The notes: generated from the sequence alone by a model not told the origin. Positions 20,485-30,327 are shown, counted from the first letter of the stretch. The stretch: DNA of 64,000 bases from Rubripirellula amarantea (GCF_007859865.1 NZ_SJPI01000001.1:1612001-1676000); one strand, 5' to 3'. Numbers and translations: made by a program.

Positions 20485-21780
20485 TTAAAGACGAGAAATC
20501 GAAACCCTATAGCTGCCTTGATTGTCCGCCAAGGCCCCTGGCCCATCGTTCACACGCAACAGCAACCAACAAGGTTGTTCAATGATAAGCGTGGACTCAT
20601 TGCCCACTTTGATGGTTTCTAACGGTGGCAGATAGTCATTCTTGTCCGAGCGATTGGGCACAATTCTCGCAATCAACTGCCCCAGCGGTCTGCCGCTCGA
20701 GTACATAATCGTCACGCCTTGCGGATGAGATATCCACGGTTTGGGGTCATCATCGAGAGTAACTTCGCCAGACGCGGTAAGTTGGATCTTCATTCCAGTA
20801 TTCAGCCGAACCTTGATGGATTGCCAACCTTGGTCTGCCACGACGGTCGTTTCGAATGGTTTGCCATCCCAGACGCGGTCCTGTTTGGAAAGTTGAATCT
20901 GTTCTCGCGTCCAGTCGAACCCGTAGTCGAAATCCTGAGCAAGATTACGCCAGCGAGCCTGAACGACTGGCCAATCATTTCCTAATCGCGTGTAACACCA
21001 GCGATTGAAGTCAGCCATAGAGTCCTGGCCGTGGTGAGCCGCTTCGAGAAAGACATGGCGGTACTCCGGGTAAGCATGCAACATCGATGCAAGTGCCCAA
21101 CTCCATCCGTATGCCTCGACATCACCCTTCAAATTTGCCTCGTACTTCATCACCGTTTCGAGGGCTGGGATTCGCGAGGCCTGTCGCAACTGTTTCATGC
21201 GTTTAAAGCGACCCCAGTAAGCAAAGTCATCACGATCATCAGGGATCACGCCAACGCTTATCTCGGAGCCGATGCCACGGTGAGTGCTCAGGAGATCTGC
21301 GGTTCCCTCCATGAACCAAGTTGGTCCAGCACCGCCAAACTGATCGAAAGCAAGCGAATGGACGCCTTCGTGAAGCAGTAAATGTCGGGTGTAGTATTGG
21401 CTCGGTTGCAACTTGACCCAAACATCGTTGCCAATCGAATAGCCAAACGGAAAATCAGGGACTCGATAGTCAAGCAGTGCTTCCTTACGGAAACGCTCTG
21501 TGTCTTTCATCACATAAGCGTCAACCACCCAATCGTTAAGCGAGCCGGTAGGAAGATTCCAGAATTTCTCCCACAATGGTACAGCCGCATCAAAGGACGT
21601 TACCAATTCAACTATGAAGGGGCGATCATCCACGTCGGTGGTCAGACGCAGATGTTTGCCCGTTTGGTGATGCAGTCCAGACCGATGCGATTCTGGATCT
21701 TCGGCATCCGCGACTACGCCCATCGTGACCAAGACCAGCCACGTTAACCCAAACCAATTGTAGACATACCGTGATTCCAT
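20485..21780 (-). CDS. Exported gluzincin-like protein with HExxH motif
   Basis: A 431-residue protein with an N-terminal hydrophobic signal (about residues 8-25). A zinc-peptidase motif HEGVH lies at 137-141, with WFMEGTAD about 16 residues later supplying the likely third ligand Glu158. This is the pattern of DUF1570/gluzincin-like planctomycete proteins. The C-terminal third (about 300-431) is beta-rich, with TVVADQGWQSIKVRLNTGM and a final domain starting near KIQLTASGEV. It is related in layout to the truncated gene at the left edge. Its start codon overlaps the divergent solute-binding gene by 10 bases. Confidence 0.75.
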   Translation of the reverse strand: MESRYVYNWFGLTWLVLVTMGVVADAEDPESHRSGLHHQTGKHLRLTTDVDDRPFIVELVTSFDAAVPLWEKFWNLPTGSLNDWVVDAYVMKDTERFRKEALLDYRVPDFPFGYSIGNDVWVKLQPSQYYTRHLLLHEGVHSLAFDQFGGAGPTWFMEGTADLLSTHRGIGSEISVGVIPDDRDDFAYWGRFKRMKQLRQASRIPALETVMKYEANLKGDVEAYGWSWALASMLHAYPEYRHVFLEAAHHGQDSMADFNRWCYTRLGNDWPVVQARWRNLAQDFDYGFDWTREQIQLSKQDRVWDGKPFETTVVADQGWQSIKVRLNTGMKIQLTASGEVTLDDDPKPWISHPQGVTIMYSSGRPLGQLIARIVPNRSDKNDYLPPLETIKVGNESTLIIEQPCWLLLRVNDGPGALADNQGSYRVSISRL

Positions 21781-22823
21781 CTATTCATTCTAACTCGCAA
21801 GTCGCCTTCGCATTAACCCTGATTGCTGGTGTGATGGTTTTCTGCTCTTCATCAGGTTGCGTGGGCCGCAGCGAAAGTGATGTCGTGGTTTATTCGGCAC
21901 TCGACCAAGAATTTGCTCAACCGATTCTGGATTCCTACGAGCGATCTGTTGAGGGCAAGACGAAGGTCATCGGAAAGTTCGATGTTGAATCAACCAAGAC
22001 GGTAGGGCTGGTTAACCTAATCGTCGCCGAAAAGGAGAAACCGACGTGTGATCTGTTCTGGAACAACGAGATCATGCATACGGTACGTTTGCAAAAGATG
22101 GGACTGCTTGAGCCCCGTTCATGGAAGGTTCAATCGGGGTACCCGGCCAACATGATGGCCAGCGACGGGACATGGTGCGGTTTTGCGGCTAGGGCTCGAG
22201 TCTTGATTGTGAACAAACAATTGATTCCCAATCCAGACGATTACCCCCAAAGCGTCGCCGATTTGGCGGATCCAAAGTGGAAAGGGAAATGTGCGATGGC
22301 CCGACCGCTATTCGGAACCACGGCGACTCACTTTGCAGTGTTGCGTGAGCTCGTTGGACGTGACGCGACGATTGAACAACTAAAAGCGATCCGTGACAAC
22401 GCGACAATTCTCTCGGGCAACAAGCAGGTCGCGATGTCGGTGTCCGCTGGCTCGGTTGCATGGGGACTGACCGATACAGATGACGCGATCATTGAGAAAG
22501 ATCAAGGGCGCCCCGTCGAAATCATCTTCCCCGATCAAGCTACCGACCAACCCGGTACGCTACGAATTCCCAACACCATCGCTGTGATCAAGAACGCTGA
22601 ACACCCCAACGCCGCAGCCGCACTGGCTGACTTCTTAATTCGTCCTGAAACCGAAGACCGGCTGGCAATGGGTGAAAGCAGTCAGATGCCTCTATCTCGC
22701 GGCAGCAAGTTCCCGCCACGAGTGCTGCCAAGCGAGCCTGTCCGATGGATGAATGCCGACTTCGAAAGCGCTGCCGACGATTGGAAAGCCTGGGCAGAAC
22801 AACTGCAGACGATCTTCCAGTAG
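21771..22823 (+). CDS. Iron-type ABC transporter substrate-binding lipoprotein
   Basis: A 350-residue family 1 extracellular solute-binding protein similar in pattern to FutA/FbpA ferric-iron binders. The signal ends in a lipobox SSSGC with the lipidated Cys at about residue 30. Then come VVVYSALDQEFAQPIL, CDLFWNNE, LADPKWKGKCAMARP and GTLRIPNTIAVIKNAEHPNAA, all typical of the family. It uses a GTG start at 21771; the next in-frame ATG would cut into the signal peptide. No permease or ATPase gene is adjacent, so its transporter must be encoded elsewhere. The divergent neighbour overlaps it at the 5' end. Confidence 0.85.
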   Translation: MIPSIHSNSQVAFALTLIAGVMVFCSSSGCVGRSESDVVVYSALDQEFAQPILDSYERSVEGKTKVIGKFDVESTKTVGLVNLIVAEKEKPTCDLFWNNEIMHTVRLQKMGLLEPRSWKVQSGYPANMMASDGTWCGFAARARVLIVNKQLIPNPDDYPQSVADLADPKWKGKCAMARPLFGTTATHFAVLRELVGRDATIEQLKAIRDNATILSGNKQVAMSVSAGSVAWGLTDTDDAIIEKDQGRPVEIIFPDQATDQPGTLRIPNTIAVIKNAEHPNAAAALADFLIRPETEDRLAMGESSQMPLSRGSKFPPRVLPSEPVRWMNADFESAADDWKAWAEQLQTIFQ

Positions 22824-22838
22824 TTGACCTAAGTCGAA

Positions 22839-23837
22839 CTAAACCGCTGTTTGTTCGCGTGGGGCCGATGCTCGATTGATGGGGGGAATCGGTTTTGCAG
22901 CTTCAGCAAGTGGCGTTCCGGGCATTTCACCAAGTTGTGTGGTGCCCAGTTTGGGAAAGATCGGTGCCAGCAGATATTGCCGGATCATGAACCAAATCAG
23001 ATTGTTCTCATTTAGCTTCGGATCAATCTCATCGGCGATCTTCGCGTGTTCAGCCGCCAGTTCACTCCAGTGCAAGCCGGGGTTTTCATGGTGAGCAGTA
23101 TGGTAGCCGTTGTTGAAAAACAAAAAGTTGAACCAGGGGCCAACGAAGTTTCGCGAGTGATCGTGTTCGGACCAAGCGTCGGTGTGAACGTGTTGGATGA
23201 AATTGAAGAACATGATCACGGTGCTCGACAATATCGCTGGCAAGATCACTGAGAAAAACCAAAGGTACAAGCCGAGACCGGTTTGTTCCGAGTGATACAT
23301 CCAGGCGGCGAGGATTCCGGCACCGATGTATAGACCGAGCCACAAGACATACTGAATGCGAATGCGGCCATAAAGTCCGGGCTTGTTCGCCTTAACTTTC
23401 TCCACATATTCCTTAATCGGACCACTTTGAAAGTAGCCCGAAACAAATGGATAGGTCAACGCAACAAGAAGGTTGTGTTTGTTGGTGTAACGCCAAGTCG
23501 CCGTGGCGTCGCCCGGTTTGTTGACATAGTGGTGGTGATTGAGATTGTGAGTGGGCACCCACATCAGTTGCGGATATCCATAGAAGAAAGTCAGCACTTG
23601 CCCGAAAACTTGGTTCGCTCGTTTGGAGTGGAACGTTTGTTTGTGGCTGTGGTTGTGCGTGATCGTCCCAATCGCGATAGCCAAATAACAACTAAGGGGC
23701 GAGAGATAGAGAACCCAACTTGGGTCGCTGTACTGAATCACGACAAGAGTGATTGCGATCGCAACCCACAGTAGGCTGCGAAGATCAGCAGCGTGGCGAA
23801 GACGCATGGAGGCGGTACCTTTCCTTGGCAAAGCCAT
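22839..23837 (-). CDS. Membrane fatty acid desaturase
   Basis: About 332 residues from ATG 23837 (the frame continues to a TTG at 23849). It has several membrane helices and the three histidine clusters of di-iron desaturases: HNHSHKQTFH, HNLNHHH and a late HTAHHENPGLHW. The family introduces double bonds into acyl chains using O2 and an electron carrier, at the inner membrane. The C-terminal tail is Pro/Ala-rich. It converges on the solute-binding protein gene with a 15-base gap. Confidence 0.9.
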   Translation of the reverse strand: MALPRKGTASMRLRHAADLRSLLWVAIAITLVVIQYSDPSWVLYLSPLSCYLAIAIGTITHNHSHKQTFHSKRANQVFGQVLTFFYGYPQLMWVPTHNLNHHHYVNKPGDATATWRYTNKHNLLVALTYPFVSGYFQSGPIKEYVEKVKANKPGLYGRIRIQYVLWLGLYIGAGILAAWMYHSEQTGLGLYLWFFSVILPAILSSTVIMFFNFIQHVHTDAWSEHDHSRNFVGPWFNFLFFNNGYHTAHHENPGLHWSELAAEHAKIADEIDPKLNENNLIWFMIRQYLLAPIFPKLGTTQLGEMPGTPLAEAAKPIPPINRASAPREQTAV

Positions 23838-24048
23838 CCACCGCAGCAAATGGAAGCAACCAAACCGGCGCTGTCTTGCGGATTCCGACGCTTTGTAATG
23901 GGGTGCGAATCGGGAATCATAGACGATACTCCCAACGCGGCAAACGGATAAACTGCGTAAACTTGGTGCGATTACCCCATCGATTAAAAACTGACGACAT
24001 TCTGGTCTGCGTATCCCCCGCAGACTGTAAACCTGCTCAAGCGTACCT

Positions 24049-24753
24049 ATGCAAGTTCTTCTGATTCAACACACGGCCGTCGATTCCGCTGGTGTGGTGG
24101 CCGATTGGATACAGAACCACGGTCTTCAATGCACGACATTGCGTTTGGATCGTGGCGATGAAATCCCTTCGACCTTCGATGCCGACGTGCTAATGAGCTT
24201 TGGCGGTCCGCAATCGCTGCACATGCCTGACTTGCCGGCCTGGGTCGAGCGTGAAAAGAGTTTGATCCGTCATTTCATCGACAACGATCGAAAGGTCATG
24301 GGGATATGTTTGGGGGCCCAAATGTTAGCCTCCGCCATGGGGGCCCTCACCTATCGCAATGATCAACCCGAGGTCGGTTGGCACCACATCACCAAAGTGA
24401 AATCCGCGAGTAAGTGGTCGGTGCTGCCCAAGCAAACGCGGGTTCTGCATTGGCATCAGAACACGTTTGAGCTACCCGACGGAGCGGAGCATTTGTATCG
24501 AAGTGAAGCGTGCGAAAATCAAGGATTCGCCATTGGCGATTTAGCAGTTGGCTTTCAGTTCCACCCCGAAGTCACCGAGCGAACCATCCGCCACTTCCTG
24601 CAAGTTTCGGGCATCGTTCGCAAGAAAGCTACCTATGTGCAAACTCGAGAAATGATTGAGGAAGGCGTACGTGAGCATCGTGAGCGCCAGGCAAAATGGT
24701 TTACCGAATTCTTGACGCAATGGCTCCTGCGTGGACCTAGCCAATCGAAGTGA
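24049..24753 (+). CDS. Class I glutamine amidotransferase (GATase1) protein
   Basis: A 234-residue cytoplasmic protein. The nucleophile elbow MGICLGAQM has Cys87, and the His-Glu pair lies in FQFHPEVTE. MSFGGPQSLHMPDLP and WHQNTFELPDGAEHLY match stand-alone GMP-synthase-like amidotransferases of the YfeJ type. It removes glutamine amide or hydrolyses a gamma-glutamyl bond; the partner or substrate is unknown. It ends 25 bases before the end of the convergent giant protease gene. Confidence 0.88.
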   Translation: MQVLLIQHTAVDSAGVVADWIQNHGLQCTTLRLDRGDEIPSTFDADVLMSFGGPQSLHMPDLPAWVEREKSLIRHFIDNDRKVMGICLGAQMLASAMGALTYRNDQPEVGWHHITKVKSASKWSVLPKQTRVLHWHQNTFELPDGAEHLYRSEACENQGFAIGDLAVGFQFHPEVTERTIRHFLQVSGIVRKKATYVQTREMIEEGVREHRERQAKWFTEFLTQWLLRGPSQSK

Positions 24754-24778
24754 CATCGGTACAAGAACCAACGATTGA

Positions 24779-27700
24779 CTAATCCATCGAAGAGTTTAAT
24801 TGGTTCTCACTTAGCCACTCCAGCAAGACTCTCGCTTCGTGATCGAGTTCACCTTCGTTATCAGATTCATCTTTGCCTTCAGGTTTACCGAGCAGTGGAG
24901 AGGTTGGAACCATGCTCGTGTCCTCTACCGTTGCCAGCTTTGTGTCTTTGGCTTTGTTGAAGACAGAAAAGTACTCGTCGAGAACGGTCAGGTTTGTGTC
25001 GGGACGAGAGACTTGCTCGGAAGTTAAGTCGCGATCAACCATGGGGAAAGCTGGCCAACGCATTGCGTCTTCGAAGAGGTTCGCCGCTAACTTTCCGCGG
25101 ACAGGGGTGCTCGCTGGACCGATACGGATCGCGTCGGCAGTAATGACTCCATCGGGTGCGGTGCCGAGGACGACGGTCAAAGTCCCGCTCGTGATTGTCA
25201 CGTTAGAGAGAACTTCCCAATCGCCCCCGAGATCCGAGAAATCATCGGGCGCGACCTTTTGACTCGCGTAGATCGTCGTGATCAATGTATTGCCGTCGTA
25301 AATGGAATACGGGGCAGCTTCAGAACGATTGGGGTGCGAAAGCCATGTGGAGGAAACGCTGTACGTACCGACGGGTAGTTCGTCGAATGTCCAACTCGCT
25401 TCATCGGCGCCGCTGCTTGCGGAATGCACCTCGCGGTCACCGAGGTAACCAGTCGAAGTCGTTCTCCATCCGTTGCTAGTGTAGCCCGGATCCCCGTTGT
25501 CGACGACAAGGGTCGGTAAGGACGGTGCGGGTGCGATGTGAACGGCATCGGCGGTAACTTTGCCTTGAGGCGATGTTCCCAACACGACTGTCAAAGTGTC
25601 TGAGCTAATTTCGACATTCGCTAACACTTCCCAGTCCCCACCGGCATCAACAAAATCGTCAGGCGCGACTTTCTGGTTTGAATTAACGAAGGCAACCAGG
25701 ACTCCATCGTCATAGATAGAAAACGGTGCATCGTTGGCTCGATTGGGATGGGCCAACCATGTTGATGAGACGGTATAGGTGCCGGGCGTGACGGTGAAGT
25801 TCCAGGTCGCTTCGTCATTACTGGCGCCCGCAACATGCATGTTTCGATCACCCAGATAGCCTGTCGTCGCGCTGGTCCAGTTGCCGGTAACGCTGTACTG
25901 CGCGTCTCCATTGTCGATAATTTGTGTCTCCGACGCGGTCGTGATCATTTGGACGATCAGTTCATAGAATCCGGTCGTCGATCCACCCGAGTCTCCTGAC
26001 CCATCAACAGGGTCGTACTGATAATTGCCTTCGCTGGCGACCGCTAAGTAGTAGACGCCCGATGTGTCAAATACAAAGTCGATGAACGACTCCGTTGCGG
26101 CGAACTCAGGATCCGGACCGACGTCGGCATCTGAGAAGGCGATCAGTGATCCTGACGCGTCAAAAAGGTTTACCGATGAATCAAGTTCAGCCGAGGGATC
26201 ATTGAAGACATCGATATCAAACTGCCAACGTTCACCGGCTTGAACTGAGATGGCAAACATATCGACATCATTGGCCGAATAGATCTGGTCCGCAAAGATG
26301 CCCTCATCAATCAACGTGGCTTCATTAATTTGGTCATCGGGATCATCGACTGGTAGAAGCGGTGCAATTCGGATCGCGTCCGCAGTTACCACACCGTCGG
26401 GAGATGTTCCCAAGACAACTTTAAGAGGTCCGTTGGTGACACTTACGTTGGTAAGGATTTCCCAATCACCGCCATCGGCATTGAAGTCATCAGGATCAAT
26501 CTTCTGGTTGGCTTCAACAAAGGCAATAAGTTCGCCCCCATCGAAAATGGAGTAAGGCGCATTGTTTGCTCGGTTGGGATGCGATAGCCAAGTCGAAGCA
26601 ACTTGATAGGTGCCGATTGGTACTTCAAACGTCCAGCTCGCTTCATCGCTTCCGCTGCTCGCCGAATGAGCGTTTCGGTCATCTTGATATCCATTGGCGG
26701 CACTGGTCCACGACCCAGTCAGGGCGTATCCGGCGTCGCCGTTGTCAACGATCAGCGCGGGGATTTCGAATGGTTCAATTCGGACAGCGTCCGCGGTCAC
26801 CACTCCGTCGCTGGCTGATCCCAACGATACTCGCAGTTGCCCACTGGAGATATTAACGGCGGCGAGGTTTTCCCAGTTCGCACCGGCATCGCTGAAGTCA
26901 TCGGGGGAGTCTTTCTGGCTGGCATTGATCGTCGTGATAAATGTGCTGCCGTCATAAATGGAATACGGTGCTGCTGCACTTCGGTTGGGGTGGGACAACC
27001 AAGTAGACGCCACTTGGTAACTGCCAACGGGGACATCGAATATCCAAGTGGCTTCGTCGGTGTCACTGCCAGCGGCGTGGACGTCTCGATCGTCCAAGTA
27101 TCCAGTGCCGGTTGTGTTCCAATTTCCGGTTGTGGTGTAGCCCGGATCGCCGTTGTCAATGATCGTCGCATTGGTGGGACTCATTAGCGAGATATCGAGT
27201 CCGTATCCTCCGACTTCATCCGAATAGTTGTCTACCGCAACAAAGTAGGTGCCTGATTGATCTGGAGCAAAAGTAATCAATGATGCTAGTCCAGTTCCCC
27301 CGTCGTCATCGAAAGTGATCAGTGTCGTCCCATCCGTGTCAAACAGACTCAGTGTGCTATCGCTCAATTCTGTAAGAACGGTTTCGATTTCGTAAGTGCT
27401 GCCCGCGTTCGCAGAGAAGCTAAAGTAATCCAAATCGGTCTGGATCTCGATAATTCCTGTCGTGCTTACTGGCACCGATAGGGAAGTTGCTTCGGAGAAG
27501 TCGTTGCCATGATCGTCATCAATTTCGGCGACCAAGTCGTAAGTGCCAAATTCATTATCGGCGTACCCTGCGACCTCAAGAAAATAGGTGCCAGATGTGG
27601 AAGCGGTCCAAATGATTTGGGACGCGAGACCCGGTCCCGAATCGTCATCAAAAACCAGCGACGTCGAACCGTCAACGTCGTAAAGTTCGAGCGTTGAGTC

Positions 27701-29005
27701 GCTGAGTGTGTTCAAGCCGGTACTAAATTCGTATTCGATGCCCTGGATCGCGTTGAAACTAAAGAAGTCTCGATCTCCTGCAACCTCCAGCTCGCCCCCA
27801 GTGGTCGATGGGATGGGAATTGGCGTCGACGACGACGAGTTGTCTCCGTGGTCATCGGTACTCGTCGAGTTAAAAACAGAATCCAGCCATGACGCGTAGG
27901 CCGACCCCACCATGCCGCCAAAATCAGTGTCAAAGTCAGGGGCAAAGATGCTGCCAAACGTATTGTTTCCCCACCACTCCAACTCGCCTTGTTCGATGGT
28001 GGTTGAGTTATCCAAGTCATTCCAAACGAAACTCGGCCCACCGCTATCGCCACCCAGGATGGTGATTTCCTTGTCGTTTCCAAGAGTCGTTCCGTCACCG
28101 AAAAGGTCAGCCGGTGCTGGGCCGTCAAAGTCCGCCAACCAAACCTCGCGGTTGCCGCCACCCTCATCGTCCAACTCAAAGTCGGACGCTAAGTTCTGTC
28201 CCGTCAATTTGACGAACAGGTTTGCTCCGCCTGTTTCGCCGTTGATCGCATCGCCTTGTGTTCCATAGCCCGCTAATACGATGGGAGTCGATTGCGTGAA
28301 TGCTTGCGTGTGAATGGGATAGATTGGCACTCCCGAGGGTGCCGATGACGAGAGTGTTACCACGGCGATGTCGTCATTCACCGATGGAGACAAGAAGCCT
28401 GTGTAGTTTGGGTGATTGACCAGCGCCGACGCCTGGATGGAAGTTGATCCGCTGAAATTATTTGTGGGATTGTCGTGGTTGAAAAAAACCGTGACTTCCG
28501 AAGGAGCGAAATCAACCGAACCATTGTCATCAATGTCGAGGCAGTGTCCTGCGGTAACGATGTGCGTCGAAGTCAGAAGAGCTCCTGAGCAGATAAAGGA
28601 ACCTTGACTAGAACTCATGTTTAAACTCACCACGCCTGCGAATGGTGACGTCGTTACGTTGGCATCTGTTCGCGAAGACACCGACACCGATGGTGATCCA
28701 TTGGGGTCACCCACGGCAATCACCGGGCGAAAATGATCAAACGTTCCCGCATACTGCTCGGCTGGTCGGCTCGCAGACGCATCGGAGGAAACGTACACAG
28801 GAGCGGGCGTTGCAGCAGTAGCAACTCCCGCACTTATGCTCGACTTCAAGTTGGGTGAGGCGTTTGGCTGCTCGAGTTGCAGAGCGGTTAAATGAGCCGC
28901 CAAGAGATTTCGCTTCTCCAAAGACTCCACCACCAAACTGCGGATTCGCCCTCGGGGCCGTGTCGAGGATTGACCAGTTTGGCGTACGTATCGCGATGAA
29001 CTCAT
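24779..29005 (-). CDS. Giant exported trypsin-like serine protease with PPC and golvesin-like repeats
   Basis: 1408 residues. The N terminus is Arg-rich with the planctomycete motif VVESLEKRNLLAA (residues 25-37), thought to mark export or anchoring. A trypsin-like domain follows with the full triad: His154 in TAGHC, Asp212 in DDIAVVTL and Ser321 in GGDSGGP. Next come two pre-peptidase C-terminal (PPC) beta-domains (about 395-610), two golvesin C-terminal-like domains, a third PPC-like domain, and two more golvesin-like domains. Each golvesin unit has DNGD.GY, STWL.HPNR..AP.SI.D, and GVVTADA.RI. The tail (about 1300-1408) is acidic, ending LLEWLSENQLNSSMD. The repeats probably form an extracellular beta-rich stalk or binding surface; the substrate is unknown. 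Confidence 0.88.
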   Translation of the reverse strand: MSSSRYVRQTGQSSTRPRGRIRSLVVESLEKRNLLAAHLTALQLEQPNASPNLKSSISAGVATAATPAPVYVSSDASASRPAEQYAGTFDHFRPVIAVGDPNGSPSVSVSSRTDANVTTSPFAGVVSLNMSSSQGSFICSGALLTSTHIVTAGHCLDIDDNGSVDFAPSEVTVFFNHDNPTNNFSGSTSIQASALVNHPNYTGFLSPSVNDDIAVVTLSSSAPSGVPIYPIHTQAFTQSTPIVLAGYGTQGDAINGETGGANLFVKLTGQNLASDFELDDEGGGNREVWLADFDGPAPADLFGDGTTLGNDKEITILGGDSGGPSFVWNDLDNSTTIEQGELEWWGNNTFGSIFAPDFDTDFGGMVGSAYASWLDSVFNSTSTDDHGDNSSSSTPIPIPSTTGGELEVAGDRDFFSFNAIQGIEYEFSTGLNTLSDSTLELYDVDGSTSLVFDDDSGPGLASQIIWTASTSGTYFLEVAGYADNEFGTYDLVAEIDDDHGNDFSEATSLSVPVSTTGIIEIQTDLDYFSFSANAGSTYEIETVLTELSDSTLSLFDTDGTTLITFDDDGGTGLASLITFAPDQSGTYFVAVDNYSDEVGGYGLDISLMSPTNATIIDNGDPGYTTTGNWNTTGTGYLDDRDVHAAGSDTDEATWIFDVPVGSYQVASTWLSHPNRSAAAPYSIYDGSTFITTINASQKDSPDDFSDAGANWENLAAVNISSGQLRVSLGSASDGVVTADAVRIEPFEIPALIVDNGDAGYALTGSWTSAANGYQDDRNAHSASSGSDEASWTFEVPIGTYQVASTWLSHPNRANNAPYSIFDGGELIAFVEANQKIDPDDFNADGGDWEILTNVSVTNGPLKVVLGTSPDGVVTADAIRIAPLLPVDDPDDQINEATLIDEGIFADQIYSANDVDMFAISVQAGERWQFDIDVFNDPSAELDSSVNLFDASGSLIAFSDADVGPDPEFAATESFIDFVFDTSGVYYLAVASEGNYQYDPVDGSGDSGGSTTGFYELIVQMITTASETQIIDNGDAQYSVTGNWTSATTGYLGDRNMHVAGASNDEATWNFTVTPGTYTVSSTWLAHPNRANDAPFSIYDDGVLVAFVNSNQKVAPDDFVDAGGDWEVLANVEISSDTLTVVLGTSPQGKVTADAVHIAPAPSLPTLVVDNGDPGYTSNGWRTTSTGYLGDREVHSASSGADEASWTFDELPVGTYSVSSTWLSHPNRSEAAPYSIYDGNTLITTIYASQKVAPDDFSDLGGDWEVLSNVTITSGTLTVVLGTAPDGVITADAIRIGPASTPVRGKLAANLFEDAMRWPAFPMVDRDLTSEQVSRPDTNLTVLDEYFSVFNKAKDTKLATVEDTSMVPTSPLLGKPEGKDESDNEGELDHEARVLLEWLSENQLNSSMD
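25096..27178 (-). repeat. Four golvesin-like repeat units with one interposed PPC-like domain
   Basis: Four copies of an approximately 130-residue unit lie in two pairs on the minus strand, at roughly 27178-26780, 26770-26370, 25920-25520 and 25510-25100. The DNA is similar enough to be seen by eye (recurring 'TCGGTTGGG(A/G)TG' encoding HPNR on the reverse strand). A PPC-like domain occupies about 26350-25930. The pairing suggests duplication of a two-unit block or gain of single units. Confidence 0.75.
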
Positions 29006-29118
29006 GTGCTTCCCTTGTTTCTTAGCCTGCGCTTAACTATCAGTTTTTAAGGGCAGCCGCGAGTCGGTTCCACTATTGGAGTGGATGTTTGCGGATATTT
29101 AACGCAAATAGAATAGCA

Positions 29119-30096
29119 CTAAACACGACAGCAGCGTTTGAATTTTTCTCCGCTGCCACATGGACAAGGTGTATTGCGGCCGATTCGTCGACGGCGGACC
29201 TGCCTGAATCGTTGGCGAGTGTCTTGGCGATAGATCTTTTCGAGCATTTGATAGAGTTGCGGTGCTTTGGCCGCGAGGACGCTGGGGGATTCGAAAAAGT
29301 ACTCCGACAAGACGGCAAAGTACTCGGCTTCGTTGGTAAACGCGTAATCGTCGATGTGCCGACGTTTCGGGGCCAATTTCGTCGCGTCGCTTCGCAATTC
29401 GTTTCCCACCCATTCAATCCATGGACGAACGACGTCGCGCGGGATCGTCGCCGGAATCCCGTCGATACTGCCGTCGGCCTTGTCAATCAAATGGGAAAAC
29501 TCGTGGATGCCGACATTCCGCTTGTCGTTGCTGATGTCAAAGCCAGCGACCAAATCGGGTTTCGACAAGATCATCACTCCGCTGAGGTGTCCTGCCCCTA
29601 CCATGCCCAGCACGTGATCGGTATCCGGGTGGCTGCTTTCGAAGTTCTCGCCGAAACGGTTCGGATAGATCAGTACTTCGCCTAGCCCCGCGTATTCCCA
29701 ATACTCAAATCCAAAGATCGGAATCACCGCACTGGCCGCGACCAGTGAAATAGTTTGGTCATCAACGTCAGTGCGAATTCCCGTAATGGCGACTTCATCA
29801 ACGAAGATTTGCATCAAGGACTCAAACCGACGTTTGTCTGGTTTAGGCAAGGCGACATAGAACTGCACATGACGTTCTAGCGCAGAACGCCACGCCGGTG
29901 GAAATGGTTGCGATGCAACGCGGATCCGTCGTTTCGTGTTTCGTCTAGCGAGCACGTAGATGGCGGGGCTAGCTAATGCCAGCAGGATCCACCAGGGCGA
30001 TATCCACGCCAAGCCTATTCCGATGATCGCGGCCAGACCGGCGAAAAGGAAGGAAAGGAGTCGATTACGACGATCCAGTTCAGGAGTGATGAGCAT
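29119..30096 (-). CDS. M90 (MtfA-like) zinc peptidase with membrane anchor and SEC-C tail
   Basis: 325 residues. Two hydrophobic segments (about 13-32 and 34-50) anchor the N terminus. The M90 domain then has the zinc motif HEFSH (His198, Glu199, His202) and a later EAEYFAVLSEYFF segment with the third ligand Glu. The C terminus (about 305-325) is an SEC-C zinc motif, PCPCGSGEKFKRCC. MtfA in E. coli is a cytosolic regulator that binds Mlc; membrane-anchored SEC-C versions are different, and their role is unknown. It is divergent from the PilM-PilN gene. Confidence 0.9.
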   Translation of the reverse strand: MLITPELDRRNRLLSFLFAGLAAIIGIGLAWISPWWILLALASPAIYVLARRNTKRRIRVASQPFPPAWRSALERHVQFYVALPKPDKRRFESLMQIFVDEVAITGIRTDVDDQTISLVAASAVIPIFGFEYWEYAGLGEVLIYPNRFGENFESSHPDTDHVLGMVGAGHLSGVMILSKPDLVAGFDISNDKRNVGIHEFSHLIDKADGSIDGIPATIPRDVVRPWIEWVGNELRSDATKLAPKRRHIDDYAFTNEAEYFAVLSEYFFESPSVLAAKAPQLYQMLEKIYRQDTRQRFRQVRRRRIGRNTPCPCGSGEKFKRCCRV

Positions 30097-30327
30097 AGCG
30101 ACGGGGCGTCAGGAAGCGTGAAACTGGATGCATGCAGGGATTTGAGAAGGCAATGATCCAGCATAACCGGCACGTTCGTCTCAAGGCGAAGGCAATTGGC
30201 CATCACGGAGTCGGGTAGGAGAGTTTGCGTCGATTGTTCAACCCGATGGTACCGAAATCGAAGAAGTGTCCGAGTGATCGCGTGCCTGGATTGGGCTGCG
30301 CCCTCGTCCTACTTCTACCTTTTGCAA

